DNA from: Cynocephalus volans
Lineage: Eukaryota > Chordata > Mammalia > Dermoptera > Cynocephalidae
Assembly: GCF_027409185.1 (NCBI RefSeq)
Contig: NC_084462.1
Coordinates: 21,551,577 to 21,615,576, forward strand
Direction of reading: 5' to 3'
Length of the DNA stretch: 64,000 nt
A program made the position numbers and the translations under genes. Numbering within the stretch: position 1 is the stretch's first letter; each line of letters starts with the position of its first letter. The notes beneath the pieces are model-generated. The model saw only the letters and a program-made list of their open reading frames with translations. It was not told where the DNA came from and made no database searches. This document shows positions 1 through 43,524 of this stretch, piece after piece.

Positions 1-1271
1 GTGCTCTTCTGAGCATTGCATTCATTCACGCATTAACTGTGGGGTCCTCCGTATGAGAAAGTGTGCACATCAGGGAGAGAAGAAGGATGGATCAGTTAGA
101 CTTGGAGTCTTTGCACTATCAGGTGAGGAGTGGAGAAGGGTGTTGAGACCTGGGAAAGGTGAGCAGCAAAGAGCCAGGTGTAATGGGAGCTGGGATTGGA
201 CGCAGATGGAACAGCAGTTGCCTTGTGGGGGTAGGGTGTGAAGTGCCTAGTGGCTAACTCAGCCTGGAAAAATATGCAAGGGTAAGGCTGGACAAAAGAG
301 TAAGACCAAAGGAGACACTCTCTCCCAGCCTCAGTTTCTCTGGTCTGAGTAATGTTCTTTAGTGTTTGGCAGGTAGAATCCAGCCTCTTAGGAACAAAGC
401 TGAAAACATCAGGGTTAGCAAGACAAAATACTAACAAGGACTAAAAGTTACTGAAAGGATATAATGGACCAAGTACCGCTTCTATGTGACTTATATACTA
501 ACAACCTACAAACAGCTTGGGAGTTAGGTACCATTAATAATTCCTCTTTACTGTTAGGAAAAAGAGGCAGGAGGTTAAGTAACTATGTTACACATCCATA
601 CAAATCCACAATTGCTGGACACCCCAAAATATTTCCAACTGCTTACCAACTTCTCCTCCAACAGCTCTGAATATGTGGACTGAGATACGACGAAAAGCTA
701 GGGGGACAAATGAATGTGCGTGCCCTAAGGTGGAGATCTCTGAGAGAAAGTCAGTAAACAAAACAAGTTGTAGAACAATACATAAAATAGCGTACTGTAA
801 GACAACACAACCCCAAATGATACGTATTTTCTGTGAGGACGTGTGTGTTTGTGTATATATCAATATATTATCCATTTATATATACGGGGTTTTAAGTATA
901 TATTATTGGGGTTGTGTGTTTATTAAAATATATGTGTAGATATATAAATATGTGTATACAAATATATATTTATGTGCATACATATACGTATACATTTTAT
1001 ATATTTGCACATATGTATACATATCTGCATATATTTATACACACGTTCCCACAAAAAATACTTATTATTTGGAGTTTGTAATTCGACTGTCTCTCGGTAT
1101 GCTGTTTTACGTATTGTTCTGCAACTTGCTGATGAATACTACATGTGTGTGAATGTTGACAAATATATAAGACAGGAGGTCACTCAGTTGATAAGATGCT
1201 TACTTCTGGGAAGAAGAGAAAGACCAAGATTGGATGTAACAGTCAACAGGGACTTTAGGCTTTTTCAAGAA
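1..1271. other. 5' flank, no gene seen
   Basis: No coding exon, RNA gene or clear repeat recognised, apart from the AT-rich stretch at 830-1045. The neighbouring human gene on this side (USP42) is tens of kb away. Confidence 0.5.
830..1045. repeat. AT/TG-rich low-complexity tract
   Basis: Alternating ta/tg/ca dinucleotides with many TATATA and ATACAT runs; degenerate, not a clean microsatellite. Confidence 0.8.
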
Positions 1272-1735
1272 CAGCGGGAGCGAAGCCGGGTCCGACGGGG
1301 CGTGGCGGACACCGAGCCCCACCGCAGACCTCCACCTCGACGATCCACGGGCCGCAGCCCCAGGACGAGCCCACGTTGACGCATGCGCCAGGATGCGCCC
1401 CTGAGGGACGAGCCCCTCCTTCCCTCCCGGAAGGGGGAAGGGGCGGGGCCTGCGGCAGGGCCCGCCCGTGGCCGGGGCGGATCTTCCGGCGAGCTAGGGG
1501 CTACTTCCGGATCGGGCAGTGGTCGTTGTGGCCTGCTTGTGAAGCTGGCTGGGCGACCCTGCGGGCTGCGCTGCGGCCCGCGCGCGGCTGGCGATCCTGG
1601 AGGGCAGCTGTGGGGCCCGCAACCGCGAAGCTGAGGGCGACCGGGCGGGGGCTGAGGCTGCGCCGCCCCCCACCGACTTCCCCGCCGGAGGCCCAGACCC
1701 CGAGTATGATGGTGAGGGACCGGGATGGGGATGTA
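1272..1735 (+). pseudogene. Diverged duplicate of EIF2AK1 promoter and exon 1, start codon lost
   Basis: Aligns without a break in order to 10364-10830. The copy of the coding exon is 1594-1711: exactly 118 nt, no indel against the real exon, about 20 mismatches by hand count. The initiator is ATC (1594-1596). The rest of the frame is open and ends FPAGGPDPEYD, followed by the same donor, gtgagg, at 1712. GC-rich upstream sequence and ETS-like sites (an acttccgg near 1503) are shared. It could be a dead tandem copy, or still act as an alternative first exon that splices to exon 2. No in-frame ATG replaces the lost one in the exon copy. Confidence 0.85.
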
Positions 1736-2034
1736 GGTAGTTGGAACGGCAGCTTGCTGTCCAAGAGAAGGGTGTTGGAGAATGTGTGTCCAGCTCGCCT
1801 CAGTTAGCCTTTGAAAAGAAAAGCCACTACCGACAGGAGATTCTCTAGCTGAAAAGCGGGAGAGTAAGGGATGTCAGAGGAAGACGCCCGCCCGAGCCCA
1901 GAGTTCCTCTGATCTGAAAGAGGACAATGGGTGCACGTCGGGTAGAGTCGAATCTCCTGGGAGCCAAGACTAGCCAACGAAAATAAAGTTCTAATAAGTA
2001 ACAGTTACGGAGAGCTTGCCGTAAATATGTCAAT

Positions 2035-2150
2035 TTATTTAATCCTTACAGCCGTCCTGTAAATTAGATGGTATTAGAATATCTTCATAAACGAGGAACT
2101 GAGGCTCAGGTTAATTTGTTTAAAATCACAGCCTCGTAGTGTCAGGATTC
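2035..2150 (-). repeat. MIR SINE fragment
   Basis: Core-like sequence in reverse orientation: aatcctta, then gaggaactgaggctcag and aaaatcacagc, as in the MIR 3' half. Confidence 0.7.
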
Positions 2151-2439
2151 CCTGTAAACATTAAACTGAGTACTGATGTTATTTTTCAAGTTTGAAATGT
2201 TGGAAACACCTAATTCTCATTCAGCTGGGAAAATGGCTACATTTACTATGGAGCATCCAGTTATGAAATACTGTGCTATACTAACATGGAAAGTTCCCCA
2301 CCACATATTTTGGAGCCAATACAAAAACTCAAGTTGCAGGAAAATAACTATTCAGTAATCCTTTTACACGAAAAACAACCCCCTCCAAACAATACTGTTT
2401 TTCTGTGGTATATACTTAACTGAGTGAGTAGAAAAAGAA

Positions 2440-2640
2440 TAGATGTCGCATAACAACGTTTGGGTCAGTGACAGACCACATACATGATGGTGGTCCCATG
2501 AGACTATAATGGAGCTGGAGGTTGTAGTAGCCTGTACCATCAAGGTATGTGTAGTAAGTACACTGATGTTCGAACAGTGTTGAAATTGCCTAGCGACAGA
2601 GGGTATCACCTCCGTTGTAGAGCGACGCATGTCTGTATAC
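2440..2640. repeat. Old interspersed repeat, probably a DNA-transposon fossil
   Basis: Ends read gtcgcataacaacg and cgacgcatgtctgta, resembling the two ends of a known middle-repetitive mammalian element with an internal deletion. Family not assigned. Confidence 0.5.
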
Positions 2641-3559
2641 CCGTGTTATGTTCTTTATATAATAAAAATTAATTTTGAAACGACTAAAAATCGTATTTTT
2701 ATCGTTTGAGCACCCACCCTGCTATAAATGGCATTTGCATACTTCCAAAAATCCACCACTAAGGGGTGAAGATTTGAAGCTTATGAGAATATGAACAAAA
2801 ATAAAAATATTCTTAGGGAATCCCAAAAGAGAACTTTAAAAGTAATTTTAAACATAAGTCCAATATTTCATTGTTTCATCCCAAGGAACTTTAAAAAGAA
2901 TGAATATTTCCTGCAACTCCTCTAGGTTTACATTTTATAGCTCATTTGATGGTAACTGAGAGGCGCTAAGTAGTATTAAGTAATTTTTCAAATGTGACTC
3001 CTGATATTTTTAGTTGAGATATTTTATAACATAACTTTGTAAAATTTTATTACTATAAAGTTTTTTATTTTTTATAAAATTATTAAATCTTTGCCCAAAT
3101 CTTATACCTGACAATTTGGTAATCCTACATAAAAATTGTTAAAAACAAACAAAAAATCGTTAATGTCTCTTTTGTACGTTGCGCCGGGGTTGAGGCATTA
3201 AAACTAAAAGGGATAAGTCCAGAGATTGAGGTGGGAGAGATCCACTCTATTTGGCAATAAACACTGGAAAGTGCCATTTAAAATATGTCATTTGACCTAA
3301 GGAATATCAAGAACCAATTTTGGTTTGAGGATCATTTAGTTATTCACCTTATTTGGGGAAGTAAAGTAGAAAGCAGAAGTAGATGTGCCTACCTGACAAG
3401 TCCCTCTTTATCTGGGACTTCCCAATCATGGATGGCAAGACCCTGATAAGTGAGAGTTCTAATCCTGATGACATCATAACTGTCGCTTCGTAGCCAGCCA
3501 GATCAACAGAATTTTTGAATGGCCTTGACTTAGGGCATTCCTCACCCTTAGAAGATGCT

Positions 3560-4055
3560 TGAAATCTTTTTTACAGTGTATTAATTATTGCAACAAATTA
3601 CCCCCAAACAAACGTATTCTCCCACAGTTTCTGAAGGTCAGGAATCAGAATAGAGTGGCTGTTGGTTCTGACTCAGTCTTTCTTGGGGTTGCAGTCAAAC
3701 AGTTTTCCAGGGCTCCAAGTCATTTCAGGGTCCTACTGGGACTGAAGAATGTACTGCAAGCTCACTTCCTTACTGTTCGCAGGCCTCACATCCTCACAAT
3801 GGGGGCCTGGCTATAAGGTTGCTCACAACATGGCAGCTTGCTTCCCCAGAGCAAGAAATGAGAGAGGGAAAAAGCAAGACAGAAGCCACAGTGTCTTTTG
3901 AAGTAATCTTGGAAGTCACATACCACTAATTCTCTGTATGCTAACAATCACACAGGCCAACCTTAGTGCAGTGTGAGAGGGAAATTGACAAGGGTGTGAG
4001 GACCAAGAAGTGGAGATCATTGGGGGCCATCTTGAAGGCAAGCTAGCATACAGTC
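3560..4055. repeat. Unclassified ancient interspersed repeat
   Basis: Wording such as ctcccacagtttctgaaggtc and cacatcctcacaatg recalls a common mammalian LTR-type element. No family name is supported. Confidence 0.35.
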
Positions 4056-4337
4056 GTACCATTTCCCAAACACTCATTCTCACTCATTATTACTAGATAC
4101 CTACAGAATGACTAGAGCTATGAAGAAATGAAGGAATTAGAGACACTGTGGAAACAAATTGGGTCCCAGTGCTATACATGTGCAACTAACGTCCGATGAA
4201 TAAGTACACAGGAAAGATGATAAAACGTATACAACTGCAGTCATATATCTAAACACATTATTAGTTACCTTACGTAATATGAAATATTTGTTTATTGATC
4301 CAACCAGTTGAGCCAGTGTTTTTGTTTGTTTTCGTTT

Positions 4338-4424
4338 GGTGCCTGGCTGGTACAGGTATCAAACCATGGACCTTGGTGTTATCAGCACCATGCTCTAACC
4401 AACTTAGCTAACTGGCCAGTCTGA
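4338..4424 (-). repeat. CYN SINE monomer (tRNA-Ile derived)
   Basis: Reverse complement reads gccagttagctaagttggtt, then gtgctgataacaccaagg and a B-box region; degenerate. Confidence 0.8.
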
Positions 4425-4800
4425 GGTGGTATCTCTGTGCCATATGGATAAGAAATTTCTACCTCTTTCCATCTCATTACTTCCAAACATGTACGGATGG
4501 ATATACCATTAATTTTGTACTATTGGAAGTTTATGGCACTTGCCATCTGCAGGGTGAACATAATTAAATATTCATGTAATCATGATGATTAATAAAGGTA
4601 GCCAGTGGGGGTTTCCTTTGATGGTATTGAGCTTTCCCCCAATTGAGAAAGCTGACTTTGAAGTCCATGTGGATGTTGATGGAAAGGCCTCACAGTAGGG
4701 AGCTTGGTGATGGAAGGAGGTATGGGAGAGTAGGTAGGCAATTCATGTATACACACATGCACACAAGGACAGATAGACACACATAGACATACACACAAAC

Positions 4801-4888
4801 ATGAGGGTACTTCAAAATGTTCATGGAAAGATTTTTTTTTTTGTATTCTAGTTCTATTTTTCCACGAACTTTTCGAAGTACCCTTGTA
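4801..4888. mobile_element. Palindromic mariner-type MITE (MADE2/Hsmar2-like)
   Basis: Inverted ends gagggtacttcaaaatgttc and gaacttttcgaagtaccctt flank a short AT core. A second copy lies at 44441. Confidence 0.65.
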
Positions 4889-5309
4889 TACACAGATACA
4901 TAACTATACTGCTTTAGAGAGTTTGTCTTTGCTTCACCGTGAGGGAAAAGCTGTACTGTATGTGCGGTATAGGTGGAGAAGGTAGGTGAGGGCCACCTAT
5001 ACAGCCAATGGCCAACAATTATTCAGTTGGTCACCTAGATTTCTGTCCTACTTCTGGGCAACTCTGTCCCTTCTCCAGAGGCTGTGACCTGGAGAACAAT
5101 TCCCACCTCTGCTCTGGCCCTCTCATGAATGCTTAAGTTGTGAGTCTTACTTTTATGTTCATTTGTCAGTGTGATCCCATAGACCACCATGAGTGTGGCA
5201 GAAGCAGAGACTGGCAAGAAAAGAAGAGGCAGCTCTTGAAAGGCCCTGTAGGCAATGGGGGAGGAGTCTGCATTTTAGTCTAAGTGCTGTAGAAAGGCTG
5301 ACTCACCAG

Positions 5310-5530
5310 AAGGCCTAACTGGCCTTCCTGCTTCCACTCCTGCCTTCCTCTCCTGGCCTCTTTCTTAGACATACACCTAAGCACATTCCCCCCCCAGAGC
5401 CCTCGCACTTTCTTTCTGTTTGGGACATCTTCCCTCAGGTCTTGGCACAGATGATGCCTTCTTATATTTCAAGTTACAGCTCAAAAGAGGCCTTCTTAGA
5501 CAGATCTTCTTTGGTCATACAATCTGATGT
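5310..5530 (+). repeat. L2 LINE 3' fragment
   Basis: Tracts such as gacatcttccctcaggtc and aagaggccttcttagac fit the pyrimidine-rich 3' part of L2. Confidence 0.5.
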
Positions 5531-5582
5531 GTGTCCTCACCACCTCCCCTCCTCCTCCCTGCCTATGTCAGCATCTCTCTGT

Positions 5583-6140
5583 GATGGTTAATTTTATGTG
5601 TCAACTTGCTGGGCCCCAGATATTTGGTCCAACATTATTCTGGATGTTTCTTTGCCAGTGTTCTTGGATGAGATTAACATTTAAATCCGTGGACTTAAAG
5701 CAGATTGTCCTCCATAATGTGGGTGGGCCTCATCCAATCATTTGAAGGCCTGAATAGAACAAAAAGACTGACCTCTTTGAGCAAGAACTAATTCTGCCAG
5801 AAGACAGCTTTCGAACCTGAACTGCAGCACTGACTCTTCTCTGAGTCTCCAGCCTGCTGGCCCACCCTGCAGATTCAGGACTTGCCAGCTTCCATGACAC
5901 CATGAGTCAATCCTTAAAATAAACCTTTCTCTCTGGGCCGGCCCGTGGCTCACTCGGGAGAGTGTGGTGCTGAGAACACCAAGGCCCCGGGTTCGGATCC
6001 CATATACGGATGGCCGGCAACACCAAGTCAAGGGTTAAGATCCCCTTACCGGTCATCTTTTAAAAAAAAAAAAAAAAAAACCTTTCTCTCTATGTGCACA
6101 TTCTATTGGTTCTCTTTCTCTGGAGAACCCTAACTAATAA
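5583..6140 (+). repeat. Ancient repeat interrupted by a CYN SINE
   Basis: Starts gtgatggttaattttatgtg and ends ctggagaaccctaactaat, both well-known ends of a common mammalian repeat. The CYN dimer at 5935 split it. Confidence 0.6.
5935..6080 (+). repeat. CYN SINE dimer with target-site duplication
   Basis: Two fused tRNA-Ile-like units, the second shortened, with an A tail. Flanked by a direct repeat cctttctctct (5924-5934 and 6081-6091). Confidence 0.9.
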
Positions 6141-6554
6141 ACTTGCTTTCTTGAGAAAGAAGAAAAAGAAACACTTCAAACATATAAAAAGGTACAAAGA
6201 ACAATGTAAAGAAATACCAATGTTTCCACAACCAAATTTAATCACCACTGATGTTAGGCTATATTTGCTTGAGAATTGCTTTTCTTAAAGAAATAACATT
6301 TACAAATATAGCTAAATTCCAATTGTAACCCTTTTTCTTCCCACTGCCCCCTCTCTCTCTTAAGAGGTAATCACTCTCTTAAAGTCAGGTATCATTCCTA
6401 CCTATATTTTAGCATTTTTACTACAAATGTATGTGTCCATAAATAATGTACATTTTTTTATATATAAAAAAATTTACATACATGGAATCATACTGTAGGA
6501 GGCTGAATTTAGAGCCAAAGTGCCTGGATTTAAATTCTGTCTGTCACGGATCTC

Positions 6555-6710
6555 TTTTTGGGGTCATGAAAGTGTCTAAAATTACATAGTGGTGATGGTC
6601 ACAGAATTCTCTGTGCTAAAAACTACTGAATTCTACACTTTCAAAGTGAATTTAATGCTATGTAATTTTATGGCATATAATTATCTCTCAGTAAAGCTGT
6701 TATAAAAATA
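6555..6710 (+). repeat. Old L1 3' UTR end
   Basis: ttacatagtggtgatggtc, then actactgaattctacacttt and ctcagtaaagctgttataaa: the conserved tail of L1M-type elements. Confidence 0.65.
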
Positions 6711-6724
6711 TAGATCACAATGAA

Positions 6725-6905
6725 AGGTGATGTATAAGTAAAAATTCTGGCTACGTTATCTGTTATAAGTTGTGTGACCTTGGACAAGGTATTTAAAAAG
6801 CTTTCTTTGCCTCCATGTTCTCATCTATAAAATAGGATAATTATGTCATCTAGCTGGCAAGTTTGCTATGAGGATTGATTGAATTAATACTTGTAAAAAC
6901 ACTCA
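6725..6905 (+). repeat. MIR SINE
   Basis: Core ttgtgtgaccttggacaagg followed by ctcatctataaaataggat, close to the MIR consensus. Confidence 0.8.
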
Positions 6906-6934
6906 GAACAAGGTGGGAAGAGTAAACATTAGCA

Positions 6935-6976
6935 ATTATTATTATTATTAATATTATTATTATTATTATTATTATT
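6935..6976 (+). repeat. (ATT)n microsatellite
   Basis: About 14 ATT units with one interruption (ttaat). Confidence 0.95.
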
Positions 6977-7299
6977 GCAATTTAGGGTTTTTACTGTGTT
7001 GATTTCAATGTCTCTGATGATATATGTGGATTAGTTGATTCATTCTAACTGTTCTACAATATTCACTTGCATACAAAATACGTTTATTTAATCTGTTTCC
7101 CTATTGATGGATGTTAGGTGATTTCCAAATTTGTTATTACAGTGTTGCAATGAACATCCTTACACACGTATCCTTAGGCATATGTAAGGGTATCAAAAGG
7201 GAACCTGGAGGGAATTACTGGATCTTGGGTATGCAAATATTAAAGAAAAAAATTATTTATGACACTTGTTAAAGATGGTAAGGCTGACTTTATTCAAGG

Positions 7300-7395
7300 G
7301 GGGCTACTCTCAGTTGGTTAGAGAGTAGTGCTGATAACACAAAGGTTCTGGGTTTGATCCCTGTACCAAACAGCAAATAAAACAAAATAAACAAG
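7300..7395 (+). repeat. CYN SINE monomer
   Basis: ctcagttggttagagagtag, gctgataacacaaagg and gggtttgatccc give A and B boxes; A-rich tail. Confidence 0.8.
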
Positions 7396-8024
7396 GGGGG
7401 GGTCCAAAATGGTGTTTTGTTCTAGGGGAGGAGGTCACATTTACCTCTGAATACAACGAGGAAAAGTGGGAACTTAAAGCCAAGGAGCAGAGTGTGTGCA
7501 TCTGAGAGGGGTGCCAATGGATGGAAAATTACTAAGGAAACATCAGGGATAAGGGGATTTCTGGCTGACCCGACCTAACAGGATTCTTGCTGAAGGCAGG
7601 CTAGGGTGATCAGACATCACCTGCGGCATGGTAGGGGAACAGGAACCCAGTCAGATATTGAGAATAATCAGACATTGAGGATGGGGGATGCTGCCTAAAG
7701 TGACTTACCAGGATTCTTGCTAAAATTGGACAATGCAGAGATGAACATGGAAACCCCCAAATCAAGGCCTATTTGAAAAAGGAGTTCAGAGGAGCCTGAC
7801 AAAAGTTAGGTCAAGGAGAGAATCTTTGTTAACCATTTGACTTTATTCAATGTTACTAAATTTGTAGGCAGTCTAGATATATTCTGGATATGGAACAAAG
7901 GTTGACTCTCAGGTTTTAGGCTTGGACAAATGTGTGGATTGTGTGCCATTCACATGGATAAAGAGTGGTAATGGAAAACAAATTTTAAGAAGATCAAGAG
8001 TTGTTTTATCACCGCAACAGCCAG

Positions 8025-8089
<65 letters not shown>
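8025..8089 (+). repeat. (CA)n microsatellite
   Basis: About 32 uninterrupted CA units; the poly-His and poly-Cys/Val readings across it are artefacts. Confidence 0.97.
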
Positions 8090-8093
<4 letters not shown>

Positions 8094-9455
8094 AGAGCTC
8101 TTTTAGACAAATTTGAGATGCTTTTGCATCAGCCAAGAGAACAAGTCTGTGCTGTAGATATACTTTTGGGAGTTGTTAGCTTATAGATGGTATTTAAAGT
8201 GATAGCAATGCTCATAGTTATCTCCTGAGAGAATTTGGAGAGAGATGGCAAGTGATCTACAGAGTTTATTCATTTGGAGAAGGCAGATTCAGTAATGGAT
8301 ACAGAGATGTAGGACCAATAAAATAGAGAAAAACCAGAAGAGTGTTTTTACTGAACCCAAGTCCAGCTGCCCTCTGCCCAAAGACTCAAAAGTCAAATGT
8401 TGGTGATAAGGGAAGCCAGCTTTACTCAGGATTGGTAACCTGAAGGATATGGTAGACAAACCTATCTCAAAGGCTCAGATTTACTGTGGGCTTTTTAAAG
8501 AGGGGGATGAGGGAAAGGAACATGGAAGTGAAAAGCAGGAGGGAGGTAGACATGTAAGGGGCCAGGTGCAAAGTTTTGCCAAAGCTCTGTCTGGCTTCTG
8601 TTCTCGTCCTTTTCATTTTCTTAGGGTCCTGCAAGACTGTGATTTGCTTTGGGTGGAATCAGCATAGCTTTATTAATGTCTTCCTTGGTTTCTCAGGGTC
8701 TGGATAGTATGTGTCTTGTGTAAGTTTGCAACTCCAGGCTGACTGGAAAACAACTTCACATTTATGTAAATAATGTCATCTTACCCCATAATCAAGGTTC
8801 AAAATATTGAATAACCACGGGAAAAGAGGGAACTCAGAGAAATGCATGCTAAGAAAAAAAACTCTGTCCTTTTTTCCCCTCTAAAGCCCATGTAGTTTTA
8901 GGTTCCGACATGACTTCAGTACTGCTCACTCCAACAGTGTGATATCATGGAAGCTAGAGAGGAACATGAAGCTTTTTCAATTTGTGTAATAGCTGCACAA
9001 GCTTTAATTGCATGGATGTACCCTAATTGCTCTTCTATTTGGATTCAGATGTATTTCATCACTTTTCTATTATAAACTACACTTAAACGAACATTCTTAT
9101 AGATTCATCTTTTTTTTTTTCCCTCTCTGATTATTTCCTTTGTATATACTTCTATATGTAGGTCAAAAGGAATGCCTATTCAAAAGTTTTTGCTCTAAGT
9201 TGCTCATCATCTTCTAGAAAGTTTGCTTTGATTTGTATACCTATCAGAATGAGTTGCCTTTTCCTCCATACTCATTAATACTGGGCATTTCCAGTGATGG
9301 TGGAAAAGTAGTGAGAAACACATATTACATATCAACATTTTTAATGCCTGCAAAGTGTGCCATTGTGTGGATGTTCATAATTCATTTAGTCAATTGTCTA
9401 AGTAATTGTCTTCTTCTTTGGGCATCATAACCGGTGTTGCAATTAATAGCTTTTT

Positions 9456-9530
9456 TGGGGGGGGTGGCTGGCCAGTATGGGGATTCGAACCCTTGATCTT
9501 GGTGTTATAATACTGCATTGTTTTTAACTA
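9456..9530 (-). repeat. CYN SINE fragment
   Basis: T/G-rich start, then gctggccagtatggggattc and cttgatcttggtgttat: reverse CYN, cut before its A box. Confidence 0.65.
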
Positions 9531-10193
9531 TATATTTTTGCTCATTCTTAACCTTTTCCTTAGGATAAATTGCTGAAACTGAAATTGTTGTGTCAAAGGC
9601 ATTTGCATTTTTAAAGCTGTGGATACATATATATAACTCACTTTCTGAAAGGTGTACTTCCAGAGCATCAGCAAGGCATGGGAAGGGACATCCCTAATCT
9701 TTGGAAGCTATCTGGACAGAACTACATCCTTAATAGCCTCTATCAGGGTGAATGCGTCCAATATGACTACATATAGAAAACATGTTAAAATTCTTAAACA
9801 ATACCACTTTTGCACATCACGCGGGGGTTGAGGGCCAAAATCTGAGAATTTTATTCCAGCCATATTATCTAATCCATGATCTCCTAAAGATTGTTTTCAA
9901 CAGCACTGAGTTGGCAACCAAGTCATCAGGACCATCTCCAGAGGGCAGAGGATGGATTTTTTTACGCTGAGGGCTTGAAAGCACAGTCGATCCAGTGTGG
10001 CCAGGAGGTCATCTGGAAAAGACTCTAAGGTTTGAAAACATTTCAATTGTAAATTCGGTCTCAAAAACAGCGGAATTTCTGTTAGGTTGGATTCACTATG
10101 GAATCTAGTTGGTATCTCCCATTTTGTTGTGGTTTAACGGTTGACCATAACAGATTTAGTTCTCATTGTGACAGGTCTTGTACATGCTTTTGA

Positions 10194-10216
10194 TTTTTTT
10201 TTTTTTTTTTTTTTTT
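10194..10216 (-). repeat. Poly(T) run
   Basis: 23 T just upstream of the EIF2AK1 CpG island; no element body recognised beside it. Confidence 0.8.
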
Positions 10217-10363
10217 GGAAAACAAATGACAGAGTCATTGTTTCCGCAAAAGGTAAACATTTGCATTAGTCTCTGCAGACATCTGATTCTTACATTGATA
10301 CCTGAGTCTTGGCACGAGATATGAGTATGACTCGTCTGCAGATGCTCTGGACACTCGGAAAGG

Positions 10364-10696
10364 GCAGACGGAAGCGAGGCCGGAGTCGGCCGGGACGTGG
10401 CAAGCACCCGGACCGCCACCGTCCTCGCTCCGGAAGCCCCGCAGACCTCAGCCCGAGGACGAGCCCACCTTGACGCGAGTGCCGGGGGTGCGCCCTGGCC
10501 GGACCAGCCCATCCTTTCCTCCCGGAAGGAGGAAGGGGAGGAGCCTGCGGCAGGGCCCGCCCCCGACAGCGGCGCGCGCGTGGCTGGGGCGGGTCTTCCG
10601 GCGGGAGAGTGGCTAACTTCCTGACCGGGTCGCGATCGCTGTGGAGGCGGTGCTGGGCTAGCGGCGGGTTGGTCAGCTGCCTGCGCGCCGCCGGCG
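10364..10696 (+). promoter_or_regulatory. EIF2AK1: EIF2AK1 CpG-island promoter and 5' UTR
   Basis: Very CpG-rich sequence continuing through exon 1 to about 11000. It has ETS-like cores (cccggaagg, cttccggcg), a GC box (ggggcggg near 10585) and no TATA box. The transcription start is not resolved. It is homologous to about 1272-1593. Confidence 0.8.
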
Positions 10697-42583
<31,887 letters not shown>

Positions 42584-43515
42584 CCTTAATTAGGCTGTAT
42601 CAGTAATATGAAATTGTACTCAAACTCTTAAAATAGCCAACTGGAATGTAAAATTTCAATCTTTATAGGGTATAGATGGTATAATTCTTAATTGTACTTA
42701 GTAAGCCTGTACAAGACTTCTTAAAGTTGTAAATGTACTCCCAAACTGCTTTTTCCTTAAGTAGTTCTCTCATGATCTAGCATCTTGAACTTAAGACTGC
42801 TCTAAATTAAACCTATTTGGCTCTCTCTCCTGTCCTACAAGGTCCTATTCCTGAAATTTCTACTTAAATATTACCATCCATCCAGTCTCTGAAACTAAAA
42901 ACCTAGATATCACCTCAATTATTCTTTCTCTTAAACTCTGCCTGTTGACCATCTAATCCTCCTTTAGAAGGTTCTACTGCAGAAATTGAAGTGTGGTCCC
43001 CACTCCTATCACTGTCTAAGATCAGGCCTGCACACTAACTGGACTGTTTCAGTTTTGACAGCTGCCAGTCTTCCCAACCCTTTCACACTGCTGTTAATTA
43101 CCAGAAAGGCACCTGACAGTTCGTTCCTTTGCTCAAAAACTTCCGCTGGCTCTGCTGCCTCTAAGATAAAAGTTCAATTAGCACCAACCTCCAACATTTC
43201 TTTTCTCCCCACCTTTACCTTTGCATCACTCCAAAACCATGCCCCTGCAAAGCTTTGTATTTCTTGACCCCAAAATGATCTCAGAGCAGCTCAGATATCA
43301 TCTTTCCTGTCTTTGCCCTGCACTGTTCTCATGGTACTTTTTCCTTTATATAGCACTCAAGTCCCCAACCAATCTGTACATTCCTCAAAGGTAGCAATCT
43401 GATATATTCATTTTTGTGTCCCACAAAGTGCCTGCCACATAGTTGTCAGTCATGATGGTATATTGCACATGATTTTGCTGAATTTTAAATAAAATGAAAC
43501 TAAAAAGTATGTGAT
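42584..43515 (+). other. EIF2AK1: EIF2AK1 3' UTR
   Basis: Non-coding sequence after the stop, ending near an AATAAA at 43488-43493; a second AATAAA lies at 43545-43550. 43080-43440 resembles an old L2. The extent is inferred from the signals only. Confidence 0.6.
43488..43493 (+). terminator. EIF2AK1: Poly(A) signal of EIF2AK1
   Basis: AATAAA about 0.9 kb after the stop codon, the first canonical signal I see in the 3' UTR. A second one at 43545 would lengthen the transcript into the AIMP2 3' UTR. Confidence 0.65.
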
Positions 43516-43518
43516 ATA

Positions 43519-43524
43519 TTTATT
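43519..43524 (-). terminator. AIMP2: Poly(A) signal of AIMP2
   Basis: TTTATT on +, read as AATAAA on -, 120 nt after the AIMP2 stop. The predicted cleavage site falls near 43500, so the 3' end meets or slightly overlaps that of EIF2AK1. Confidence 0.6.

Larger units (their letters stand above)
1736..10363. other. Intergenic sequence between duplicate and true EIF2AK1 promoters
   Basis: No coding exon recognised. Besides the elements listed separately (MIR, CYN, MITE, L1, L2, microsatellites), 2650-3550, 7400-8020 and 8100-9450 show nothing I can name; 9000-9640 has the look of old LINE 3' sequence. Confidence 0.5.

Noticed and set aside
1376-1807. 143-codon frame over the upstream exon-1 copy
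   Set aside because: It is in a different frame from the EIF2AK1 homology (which starts at 1594) and reads Arg/Ala/Pro-rich shadow sequence.
5738-6133. Frames on both strands around 5.9 kb
   Set aside because: Composed of the CYN dimer and the older repeat it interrupted.
7909-8136. Open frames of poly-Cys/Val or poly-Thr/His across 8025-8089
   Set aside because: They are readings of a (CA)n microsatellite on either strand.
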